From Candidatus Hecatellales archaeon B24 (GTDB lineage: Archaea; Thermoproteota; Bathyarchaeia; Hecatellales; Hecatellaceae): 6,087 nucleotides of DNA. Made by a program: the position numbers and the translations under genes. Each line of letters begins with the position of its first letter. Positions within the stretch are counted from its first letter, which is position 1. Below are positions 1 to 5,464 of the stretch, piece by piece. The stretch covers positions 1 to 6,087 of the forward strand of contig LUCC01000050.1 of assembly GCA_001593855.1 (NCBI GenBank). The letters are read 5' to 3'. Under the pieces are notes generated by a model, which saw nothing but the letters and a program-made list of their open reading frames with translations, did no database searches and was not told the origin of the DNA.

Positions 1-154
1 CGTAGGACAGCAGGTATGCTGTGACCGCTATGGCGAAGGCCACGTAAGACGACCAGCCTTCGAAAAGGCCTGCGAAACAAATATACGCGCTTAAAGGGCT
101 TATGGCCAAGGCAAGAAGGTAACGTGACCACCAGAGCTTCTCGCTGGTTTTCAA
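1..154 (-). CDS. Small integral membrane protein, N-terminal part (cut by window edge)
   Basis: Not recognised as a named family. Read on the minus strand, 51 codons are open from a TTG at 154-152 to the window edge. The peptide begins MKTSEKLWWSRY and continues with two strongly hydrophobic stretches, about residues 12-30 (LLALAISPLSAYICFAGLF) and 36-50 (ending in AYLLSY), separated by a short EGWSS turn. This suggests at least two membrane helices with a positively charged, aromatic-rich N-terminus facing the cytoplasm. TTG is the first possible start after an in-frame TAA; a GGAGGT motif lies at 171-166, about 11 bases before it, slightly far but usable. The competing frame opening with an ATG at 173-171 gives an arginine-rich, non-membrane sequence and is less credible. 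The gene is divergent from the NFACT gene. The function and full length cannot be judged from what is visible. Confidence 0.55.
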   Translation of the reverse strand, partial: MKTSEKLWWSRYLLALAISPLSAYICFAGLFEGWSSYVAFAIAVTAYLLSY

Positions 155-188
155 GGTGTAATCGAACCTCCATTATAGGTTTAAAGCC

Positions 189-205
189 TCAAATATTAAA
201 TTATC
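189..205. promoter_or_regulatory. AT-rich core of a divergent promoter region
   Basis: The 61 bases between the membrane-protein gene and the NFACT gene carry one AT-rich block, AAATATTAAATTATC. Read to the right it offers TATA-like boxes (AAATATTAAA at 191-200 or ATTATC at 200-205), which would place transcription start around 216-228, at or just beside the NFACT start codon. Read to the left (ATAATTTAATATTT) it would start transcription near 172, just before the GGAGGT of the minus-strand gene. The assignment rests only on archaeal spacing rules. Confidence 0.4.
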
Positions 206-210
206 GCCTT

Positions 211-226
211 AACCTTTGAAAAGGTT
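211..226. repeat. Perfect 7-base inverted repeat over the NFACT start
   Basis: AACCTTT (211-217), a GA spacer, then AAAGGTT (220-226). The repeat spans the TTG at 216 and the likely transcription start, a place where a dimeric repressor could bind. As RNA it could also form a six-pair stem with a TGAA loop. The function is an inference. Confidence 0.4.
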
Positions 227-2255
227 GGGAAGGTTGCCTGAAAGAATCCCGCAGCTTTCAAGCTTCGACGTTAAAATCCTAGTCAAAGAACTGGATGAAA
301 CCCTTAAAGGCTACTATCTCAGCAAGGTTTACCAGGCCTCCCGCAGCCTGCTCCTCCTCAAGTTTAACAAGCCCGGCAAGCCTGTCAGGCTTCTTCTAAT
401 AGAAGCCGGTAGAAGGATGAATCTAACCCGTTACACCGTTAAGAAGCCTCTCCAGCCTCCCCCCTTCTCTCAAGCCTTGAGAAAGCACTTAACGAACGCT
501 AGGGTTACAGGCGTTTGGCAGCCTGACCTTGAACGCATGGTGATGCTGGAGTTTTCCTCAGCCAAAGGCGAGTACAGGCTGGTGGCTGAACTCTTCGCCA
601 GAGGAAACGTTCTGCTGCTCAACCGGGAAGGAAGAATCCTGCATGTCCTCTCAACCATGAAGATTGGAGGGCGAACTCTGGCGAGAGGTGAAACCTACGT
701 TCAGCCCGCTTCAGGTGCAACCGCTCTGCCTGGAAGCCTTGAAGACTTCCTCAAGCAGCTTAAAGGCTTCAAGGGCCAGGTTGTCAAGGCTTTAACCAGG
801 ATTTACGGGGTTGGAGGGACCTACGCCGAGGAGTTTCTGCTCAGGGCAGGAGTTGAAAAGTCTAAGGACTGCAGGGAAGTCTCAGCGGAGGAAGCGGATA
901 GAATTTTCAGGGCAGCCTTAACCGTGTTCCAAGAGCTGGAGAACCCTAGGCCATGCCTTTACCTGGAAGCCGACGGCAGACCTGCAGCTGTTTCACCGTT
1001 CCCTCTGGAGAAGTTTAAAGGCTTAAGGCTTGAAAGGTTTGAAACTCTGAATGAGGCTGTGGACGAGTTCTATTCAAGGCTTACAGCTGAAAGGGTTAAG
1101 GCTGAGAAAGGTGAAAAGGTCAAGCTTCAGCTGGAAGAGCTTAAGCGTATAGCCTCAGAGCAGGAAGCCAGGCTTAAAAACCTGAAAGCCGAAATTGAGA
1201 GGCTTCAAAGAACAGGTGAAACCATCTTCAGAAACGCCAGCCTACTCCACCAGGTTCAGGAAGCCTTCAAAGCCATGGCCGGTAAAGGGCTGAGCTGGAA
1301 GCAGATGAAGGCCGAGGTTTCCAGGGCACGGAAGGAGGGAACCCTGCCTCTAAGCCTAGTTTCAGACGTAAACCCCAAAGATAAAAAGGTTAAAGTCAGC
1401 CTTGAAGGCTTAGAATTCGACTTCTCCATACTAAAATCCGTCTACCAGGAGGCTTCCTCCCGCTTCGACGAGGCTAAGAAGCTTAAAGGAAAGGCTTCAA
1501 GCCTTGAGAAGGCCTTAAAGGAAACGCTGGAAAGGATGGCTTCAGCTGAGAATCTCATAGCGGAGGTTGAAGCTGAACCTGTGAGGCTTGAAAGGGTTCG
1601 GGAGAAGGAGTGGTATGAAAAGTTCAGGCATTCCTATACTTCAGACGGGCTTCTGCTGGTGGCTGGCAGAGATGCCTCCTCCAACGAAGCCCTAGTGAAA
1701 CGCTATGCTAAGCCTTCAGACCTGATTTTCCACTCGGATGTAGCCGGCTCGCCTTTCACCCTGCTCAAGGTTGAAGATAGGGCTCCCTCAGAGGCTTCCA
1801 TAAGGCAGGCAGCCCAGTTTACAGCCTGCTACAGCAGGGCTTGGAAGGAGGGATGGTCAGCCATAGACGTATACTACGTTAAGCCTGAACAGCTTAGCAA
1901 AAAGGCTCCTTCAGGAATGTTTCTGGCGAGAGGAAGCTTCATGGTCTACGGTAAAAAGAACTATCTGCACGGGGTTCCCCTAAGACTTGCCCTAGCCGTC
2001 AAGCTTAACGGTGAACCGAAGGTTTTAGCCATGCCTCCTGAGGCCGCTGAAGCTCAAGCATCCTTCGCCGTTGAAATAGCACCTGGAAAGGTGAAGGCTG
2101 GAAGCCTAGCCGTCGAGGCTAAAAGAAGAATGGTGGAGCTTGCACCAGGAGAAGTTAAACCTGTCCTACTTAGGATTCCCAAGGAGAGCCTCGCATCTCT
2201 AGTCCCCTACGGGCTTGGAGAAATCGTAAAGGCGTTCAAGAAGTCTTCACAATGA
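216..2255 (+). CDS. rqcH: NFACT-family ribosome quality-control protein (RqcH/Tae2/Rqc2 homologue)
   Basis: Known family role: NFACT proteins bind large ribosomal subunits obstructed by peptidyl-tRNA and, in bacteria and eukaryotes, recruit tRNA to extend the stalled chain; the archaeal role is inferred. The 679 residues match the usual length. The NFACT-N domain opens with SSFDV (15-19) and carries ER (106-107) where homologues have the tRNA-contacting Asp-Arg pair. A helix-hairpin-helix-like IYGVGG follows at 197-202. Two long charged helices (about 285-335 and 405-455) form the coiled coil. NFACT-R starts at WYEKF (466-470), with TSDG (475-478), GRDASSNEALV (484-494), DLIFHSDVAGSPF (502-514), APSG (564-567) and GSFMVYGKKNYL (573-584). 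An archaeal-type C-terminal extension follows (about 600-679). TTG 216 is the first start after an in-frame stop; TTGs at 225 and 234 are also possible, and no ATG occurs before codon 68. Transcription may be leaderless. E106 is a conservative change. Older annotations call the family fibronectin-binding protein A. Confidence 0.95.
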   Translation: MKRLGRLPERIPQLSSFDVKILVKELDETLKGYYLSKVYQASRSLLLLKFNKPGKPVRLLLIEAGRRMNLTRYTVKKPLQPPPFSQALRKHLTNARVTGVWQPDLERMVMLEFSSAKGEYRLVAELFARGNVLLLNREGRILHVLSTMKIGGRTLARGETYVQPASGATALPGSLEDFLKQLKGFKGQVVKALTRIYGVGGTYAEEFLLRAGVEKSKDCREVSAEEADRIFRAALTVFQELENPRPCLYLEADGRPAAVSPFPLEKFKGLRLERFETLNEAVDEFYSRLTAERVKAEKGEKVKLQLEELKRIASEQEARLKNLKAEIERLQRTGETIFRNASLLHQVQEAFKAMAGKGLSWKQMKAEVSRARKEGTLPLSLVSDVNPKDKKVKVSLEGLEFDFSILKSVYQEASSRFDEAKKLKGKASSLEKALKETLERMASAENLIAEVEAEPVRLERVREKEWYEKFRHSYTSDGLLLVAGRDASSNEALVKRYAKPSDLIFHSDVAGSPFTLLKVEDRAPSEASIRQAAQFTACYSRAWKEGWSAIDVYYVKPEQLSKKAPSGMFLARGSFMVYGKKNYLHGVPLRLALAVKLNGEPKVLAMPPEAAEAQASFAVEIAPGKVKAGSLAVEAKRRMVELAPGEVKPVLLRIPKESLASLVPYGLGEIVKAFKKSSQ

Positions 2256-2266
2256 AAAGTAAAGCA

Positions 2267-2285
2267 TTTATCCGCTTAACCTCTG
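2267..2285 (+). promoter_or_regulatory. Promoter element of the CBS-domain gene, shared with the NFACT gene
   Basis: TTTATC (2267-2272) is a plausible archaeal TATA-like box 58 bases before the ATG, giving a start near 2293-2298 and a leader of about 30 bases. The full 19 bases TTTATCCGCTTAACCTCTG match 200-218 in front of the NFACT gene at 15 of 19 positions, which supports a shared element and separate transcription of the CBS gene. Confidence 0.45.
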
Positions 2286-2292
2286 CCCTAGA

Positions 2293-2328
2293 ATGGCCTC
2301 TAAAGGCTTAGCGGGTGGGGGCAAATGA
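2293..2328 (+). other. Possible 11-codon leader ORF ending at the CBS start (ATGA overlap)
   Basis: An ATG at 2293 opens MASKGLAGGGK and stops at TGA 2326-2328, whose first bases are shared with the CBS start ATG at 2325 (ATGA). The predicted transcription start lies at about 2293-2298, so the ORF could only be translated leaderless. It may be chance: 11 codons carry little information. Confidence 0.15.
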
Positions 2329-2900
2329 GCTCGAAGAAGATGCTTCCAGAGCTACAGGTTAAAGAAGTTATGAGGTCTCCAGTGTACACCATTCGTAAAA
2401 ATGAAACCGTGGACAGGGCTGCCAGGCTTATGGCCGAGCACGAGGTTGGAAGCCTCATAGTTCTAAACAGCGAAGGCAAGCCCGTCGGCATAATCACGGA
2501 GAGAGACCTTGTGAGAAGGGTTATCATGGGAAACCTTCTTCCCTCCACGGTTAAAGTGGGACAGATTATGAGCAGACCCCTAGTAACAGTTCCCTCTGAC
2601 ATAAGCGTAAGCGAGGCTGCAAGGCAGATGGGGGAACTAGGCATAAAAAAGCTGGTAATCGTTGAGCGGGGTCAGCCCGTGGGAATAGTTTCCAGCAGGG
2701 AAATCATCCAGGCAACCCCACCCCTCATGGACTTAATCCTGGAGAAGTCTAGGACAGGCCTAGCTCTAACAGCATCCTCTAAACCGCTTTCAGGCTACTG
2801 TGAAGCGTGTGGAGAGTGGGCTGACCTACTAGTGGAAGTCAACGGAAGCTTTGTATGCGAGGAATGTGCAGCCGACATAGCTACTCCAGGAGAAACGTAG
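2325..2900 (+). CDS. Two-CBS-domain protein with C-terminal zinc ribbon
   Basis: A cytoplasmic sensor-type protein of 191 residues. CBS pairs (Bateman modules) usually bind adenine nucleotides or S-adenosylmethionine; the ligand here is unknown. CBS1 spans about 12-67: VKEVMRSPV, then ETVDRAARLMAEHEVGSLIV and the GKPVGIITERDLVRR ending. CBS2 spans about 78-130: VGQIMSRPLVTV, then GELGIKKLVIVERGQPVGIV and SSREI. A four-cysteine ribbon follows: C159-x2-C162 and C178-x2-C181, with short beta-strand sequence between them. CBS plus zinc ribbon is a familiar archaeal architecture, perhaps a regulator, but no enzyme domain is attached. The ATG at 2325 is preceded by a G-rich stretch (GGGTGGGGG, 2313-2321), a poor but possible ribosome binding site. 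The last 106 bases are also read on the opposite strand by the MFS gene. The zinc ribbon is well formed, so this gene looks intact and the MFS tail looks like the secondary reading. Confidence 0.9.
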   Translation: MSSKKMLPELQVKEVMRSPVYTIRKNETVDRAARLMAEHEVGSLIVLNSEGKPVGIITERDLVRRVIMGNLLPSTVKVGQIMSRPLVTVPSDISVSEAARQMGELGIKKLVIVERGQPVGIVSSREIIQATPPLMDLILEKSRTGLALTASSKPLSGYCEACGEWADLLVEVNGSFVCEECAADIATPGET

Positions 2901-3472
2901 CCTCCTGCTTTGGAGGCAACCCTGCTTTCCCCTACTTTTAACAGGAATACCACTAGGCCGGCGAATGTTAGGGCTGAGCCTATGATGAGAGTTGCCTTGA
3001 AGCCTATGGTGTCCGCCAGGTAGCCTCCAAGCATAGGCCCTATAATCCACCCTATAAACCATGTTCTCTCGTACATTCCCATAGCCCATCCCCGCTCCTT
3101 TTCCGGTGCCAGGTCTGCTATGAAGGCTGAGGCCACGGTTCCCATGGCAGCCCATGTTGCCCCCTCCAAGGCTTGGATGGGGAAAGCGTAGAGGGCGCTC
3201 TCTATCAGCGAGTAGGCTGCAAAGGCAACGGTGAACCCAACCATTGACATGGCCATAACAGGCTTCCTGCCAATCCTGTCCGAAACCCTCCCAACCATAG
3301 GTGAAATCAGGGCTCCCACCGCCGAGCCTGTCATGTAAATCATGCCTATCTCCGTTTTCGAAGCTCCAAGCTCGCTTATGTATATAGCCAGAACCGAGTA
3401 AACCATGCCTGAGCAGACCATGAGCGGTAGAACCGAAATGTAAAACGTGTACAGGCGTTTCTTGGCTGCCAA
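2795..3472 (-). CDS. Half-length major facilitator superfamily transporter (TM1-6 only), probably truncated
   Basis: MFS secondary transporters normally have about 12 membrane helices and 380-450 residues; this frame has 225. Six helices can be placed at about 12-34, 43-61, 71-90, 94-119, 131-154 and 158-179. The family signature between TM2 and TM3 is clear: GRVSDRIGRKP (61-71). A GWIIGPMLGG stretch (141-150) in TM5 is the motif-C-like region. After KVGESR (179-184) the frame runs into the complement of the CBS gene; residues 192-225 are wholly antisense to its end, including the zinc ribbon, and are low-complexity Ser/His-rich, not MFS-like. No TM7-12 coding is visible. It may be a decayed or truncated gene, or a half transporter acting as a dimer. 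The start is TTG 3472, forced by an in-frame TGA, with an excellent ribosome binding site GAGAGGTGA (3487-3479) six bases upstream. The good start signals suggest expression or recent decay. The substrate is unknown. Confidence 0.75.
   Translation of the reverse strand: MAAKKRLYTFYISVLPLMVCSGMVYSVLAIYISELGASKTEIGMIYMTGSAVGALISPMVGRVSDRIGRKPVMAMSMVGFTVAFAAYSLIESALYAFPIQALEGATWAAMGTVASAFIADLAPEKERGWAMGMYERTWFIGWIIGPMLGGYLADTIGFKATLIIGSALTFAGLVVFLLKVGESRVASKAGGYVSPGVAMSAAHSSHTKLPLTSTSRSAHSPHASQ
2900..2917. repeat. Inverted repeat (hairpin) just after the CBS stop codon
   Basis: GCCTCC (2900-2905), loop TGCTTT, GGAGGC (2912-2917): a perfect six-pair GC-rich stem beginning at the last base of the CBS stop codon. 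It may protect or end the CBS mRNA, but no T-run follows on either strand, so a true terminator is not shown. It also lies inside the MFS frame, where the MFS-like sequence ends (residues 186-191). Confidence 0.35.
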
Positions 3473-3492
3473 GCTTTTTCACCTCTCTAAAG

Positions 3493-3516
3493 TTTATTTT
3501 TAAGACAGATTTAAAG
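3493..3516 (-). promoter_or_regulatory. Promoter of the MFS gene
   Basis: On the minus strand, TTTAAAT (complement of 3509-3515) is a good archaeal TATA box placing transcription start near 3486, right at the GAGAGGTGA ribosome binding site. A second AT-rich box, AAAATAAA (complement of 3493-3500), would give a leaderless start near 3472. Which one is used cannot be decided. Confidence 0.4.
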
Positions 3517-3529
3517 GGGAAACCTTTAA
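3511..3529. repeat. Inverted repeat in the MFS/beta-CASP divergent region
   Basis: TTAAAGG (3511-3517), spacer GGAAA, CCTTTAA (3523-3529): perfect seven-base arms. The left arm overlaps the MFS TATA box, so a protein bound here could repress MFS transcription and possibly affect the beta-CASP gene. No known regulator is recognised. Confidence 0.4.
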
Positions 3530-3606
3530 CTTTAACCCTGCCTACGCTTCTTTAAGCCTCTTCGGAAAAGCGGTGAAGGCTGCTTAAGGGGCGAAAGTGC
3601 AGGGAG

Positions 3607-4866
3607 TTGAAGCTGAAGTTCCTCGGTGGAGTTCGAGAGGTGGGAAGGTCCGCCCTAGCCTTAACCAGCGGAAGCTCTACCATCCTCCTCGACTACGGGG
3701 TTCAAATCAACCGTGAGCCGGAGTTCCCCCTTCATGTCCCCCCAAAAAACATAGACGGCATCCTGCTTTCCCACGCCCACCTAGACCACAGCGGAGGCAT
3801 CCCCCTATACCATGTAAGGCATAGAATACCTGTTTACGCCACCAGGCTTACCTTCGAACTTTCAAGAATCCTCCTAAACGACTTCATAAAGCTTTCAGGC
3901 TACTACCTGCCCTACGAGTACGCCGACGTCATGGCCATGCTTGACAACGCCAGCCCGGTAAGCCTCAGCGAAACCCTCGAAGTTAAAGACTTTAAAATAA
4001 GCTTCTTGGAGGCAGGGCATATCCCGGGAAGCCTCCAGTTCATCGTTGAGGCTGACGGGGGAAGACTGCTATACACCGGAGATGTGAACACCAACGAAAC
4101 CAAGCTTTTGAAGATGGCAGACCTAGACTACGGCGACCTTTCAGCCGTGGTGGTTGAATCAACCTATGCAGGCGAAAAACATCCCAGCCGGGGCGAGCTG
4201 GAAAAGGCCTTCGTTGAAAGGGTAAGCGAAGTGGTTGACCGTGGAGGAACAGCCTTAATCCCAGCCTTCTCGGTGGGGCGCTCCCAAGAGGTCTTATGCA
4301 TCCTAGAAGCCCACGGCTTCCAGCATCAGGTTTACATGGACGGGCTGGCCTTAGAGGCTAACGAGGTCATGCTCAGGCATCCCGAATACTTCAGGGACTA
4401 CGAGCTTTTGAGGAGAGCCCTGGAAAAGGCGAAGTGGATTAACGGCTGGAGGGAGAGAAGGCAAACCGTTAAGAAGCCCTGCGCCATCGTTTCGCCGGCT
4501 GGAATGCTTAAAGGCGGAGCCGCAGCCTACTACGTGGAGAAGGTAGCCGAGAAGCCTCAAAACGCCATCTTCCTAGTAAGCTTTCAGATTCCCGGGACTC
4601 CCGGGAGAATGCTTTGGGAGGAGAAAAGAATTTTCGTGAACGGGAAGCCTAAGCCGGTGGAGGCTGAAACGGAGTTCTTCCATTTCTCGTCGCACACCGA
4701 CGGGGAAGGCTTGAAAACCCTTCTGAGAAGCGTTAAAGGAAACCCCAAGGTCTTCGTGGTTCACGGCAACCCTGAAAACTCTGAAAGGCTTGCCAGCTGG
4801 GTAAGCGGGGAGCTGGGCTTAGAAGCCGTAATACCCAAGGTTGGAGAAACCTACACCATCCAGTAG
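3607..4866 (+). CDS. aCPSF2-type metallo-beta-lactamase/beta-CASP ribonuclease
   Basis: A 419-residue zinc-dependent RNA nuclease of the family that includes eukaryotic CPSF73, archaeal aCPSF1/2 and RNase J. All catalytic motifs are present: HAHLDH (H56, H58, D60, H61), H138 in AGHIPG, D159 in TGDVN, beta-CASP motif A at E184 (ESTY), motif B H363 (SSHTD) and motif C H386 (VVHGNPEN). The beta-CASP insert, about 195-345, contains PAFSVGRSQEVL (219-230) and SPAGMLKGGAAAYY (296-309). There are no N-terminal KH domains, so it is not the transcription-terminating aCPSF1; length and layout fit aCPSF2. Whether it cuts internally or acts as an exonuclease is not readable from sequence. TTG 3607 is the first start after an in-frame TGA at 3574 and keeps the conserved strand KLKFLGGVREVG; GGGAG touches it directly, too close for a normal ribosome binding site, while AAGGGG (3586-3591) is rather far. 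The gene stands alone, 134 bases from the divergent MFS gene. Confidence 0.93.
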   Translation: MKLKFLGGVREVGRSALALTSGSSTILLDYGVQINREPEFPLHVPPKNIDGILLSHAHLDHSGGIPLYHVRHRIPVYATRLTFELSRILLNDFIKLSGYYLPYEYADVMAMLDNASPVSLSETLEVKDFKISFLEAGHIPGSLQFIVEADGGRLLYTGDVNTNETKLLKMADLDYGDLSAVVVESTYAGEKHPSRGELEKAFVERVSEVVDRGGTALIPAFSVGRSQEVLCILEAHGFQHQVYMDGLALEANEVMLRHPEYFRDYELLRRALEKAKWINGWRERRQTVKKPCAIVSPAGMLKGGAAAYYVEKVAEKPQNAIFLVSFQIPGTPGRMLWEEKRIFVNGKPKPVEAETEFFHFSSHTDGEGLKTLLRSVKGNPKVFVVHGNPENSERLASWVSGELGLEAVIPKVGETYTIQ

Positions 4867-4903
4867 GAGCCGTTCGAAGCGTCCACGCCTTACAGCTTAA
4901 ACT

Positions 4904-4922
4904 AAAAAATAAAGATAAATAA
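4904..4922 (+). promoter_or_regulatory. Promoter of the MNT/HEPN pair
   Basis: An uninterrupted A/T run containing AAAAAATAAAGATAAATAA sits 39-57 bases before the nucleotidyltransferase ATG in the 94-base gap after the beta-CASP gene. Archaeal spacing would start transcription near 4930-4940, leaving a short leader with GGAG at 4947-4950, ten bases before the ATG. This suggests that the pair is transcribed independently of the nuclease gene. Confidence 0.45.
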
Positions 4923-4960
4923 CCATGTTTCCATGAATTTCCTTTTGGAGAAGAATTCCG

Positions 4961-5464
4961 ATGGCAAATCGTTTATCGGAGCCCTATAAAAGCTTGCTTA
5001 ACATGCTCGTAGACGCCCTAAAGGAAAGGTTTGGAGAAGACCTTGTCTCCGTGGTACTGTACGGCTCGGTAGCCTCGGGGAGGGCGAGGAAGGATAGCGA
5101 CATAGACTTGCTGATAGTGGCTAAAGGTCTTCCAAGAGGAAGTCTGAAAAGGCAGGAAGCTTTCATGGAGGCTGAGAAGGCTTTAGAAAAGCCTTTAGAG
5201 GACCTATGGAGGCAAGGCTATCACGTTGATTTTTCGCCAATCCTCAGAACGCCTGAGGAAGCCTCCAAGCTTTCACCCTTATACCTAGACATGGCGGAGA
5301 ATGCCATCATCCTGTACGATAGAAAGAATTTTTTTAGGAAGCTGTTGAAGCGGCTTAGGAGTAGGCTTAGAGAGCTTGGCGCTCGAAGGGTTGAGCTTGG
5401 AAAGCGGTGGTACTGGATTTTAAAGGAGCCCTACAAGCCTGGGGAGGATATAACCATTGAATAA
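4961..5464 (+). CDS. Minimal nucleotidyltransferase (MNT), probable antitoxin partner of HEPN
   Basis: A 167-residue pol-beta-superfamily nucleotidyltransferase. The active-site signature is intact: G35-S36, ten residues, then D47-I-D49, with a third acid at D90 in HVDFSPIL. The core occupies about 10-120. The C-terminal helix is basic (KLLKRLRSRLRELGARR) and ends in RWYWILKEPYKPGEDITIE, a tail typical of MNT proteins encoded before HEPN genes. In characterised MntA/HepT systems the MNT enzyme transfers AMP from ATP to a tyrosine of the HEPN toxin and so neutralises it; complete catalytic residues make this reasonable here, but it is inferred from the family. The ATG at 4961 has GGAG ten bases upstream. 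The gene overlaps the HEPN gene by eight bases, and its last codons (PGED) double as the HEPN ribosome binding site, pointing to translational coupling. An ordinary housekeeping nucleotidyltransferase is less likely given its small size and partner. Confidence 0.88.
   Translation: MANRLSEPYKSLLNMLVDALKERFGEDLVSVVLYGSVASGRARKDSDIDLLIVAKGLPRGSLKRQEAFMEAEKALEKPLEDLWRQGYHVDFSPILRTPEEASKLSPLYLDMAENAIILYDRKNFFRKLLKRLRSRLRELGARRVELGKRWYWILKEPYKPGEDITIE
5441..5449 (+). promoter_or_regulatory. Ribosome binding site of the HEPN gene
   Basis: GGGGAGGAT inside the end of the nucleotidyltransferase gene is a strong match to the archaeal anti-Shine-Dalgarno. From its GGAGG core (5443-5447) there are nine bases to TTG 5457 but 24 to the next in-frame ATG at 5472, so it favours the TTG as the HEPN start. 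Confidence 0.6.

Noticed and set aside
470..658. Minus-strand 62-codon frame inside the NFACT gene
   Set aside because: Antisense to strongly conserved NFACT-N coding; no ribosome binding site and no recognisable protein features.
2300..2644. Open frame of 114 codons on the minus strand
   Set aside because: It lies wholly within and antisense to the CBS gene, reads as Thr/Leu/Ser-rich shadow sequence, and has no start signals.
2829..3482. Minus-strand open frame of 217 codons starting with GTG at 3482
   Set aside because: It overlaps the MFS gene in another frame; the peptide is His/Gly/Arg-rich without domain motifs, while the frame starting at 3472 has clear MFS helices and motif A.
3553..3585. 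Possible stem (AGCC...GGCT with a bulge) in the beta-CASP leader
   Set aside because: Only about seven pairs with an internal bulge, and no known riboswitch pattern; too weak to list.
3912..4764. Three short minus-strand frames (3912-4103, 4351-4560, 4573-4764)
   Set aside because: All are shadows of the beta-CASP nuclease gene, which has every catalytic motif in its own frame.
4933..4989. Eighteen-codon frame from ATG 4933 overlapping the MNT start in another frame
   Set aside because: No ribosome binding site, no exact start-stop overlap with the MNT gene, and length compatible with chance.
4984..5166. Minus-strand 60-codon frame
   Set aside because: Antisense to the active-site part of the nucleotidyltransferase; no independent support.
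5177..5195. Perfect eight-base inverted repeat AAGGCTTT-AGA-AAAGCCTT
   Set aside because: It is inside the nucleotidyltransferase coding sequence and is explained by the abundant AAGGCTT/AAGCCTT words and a charged helix; counted under that finding rather than as a separate element.
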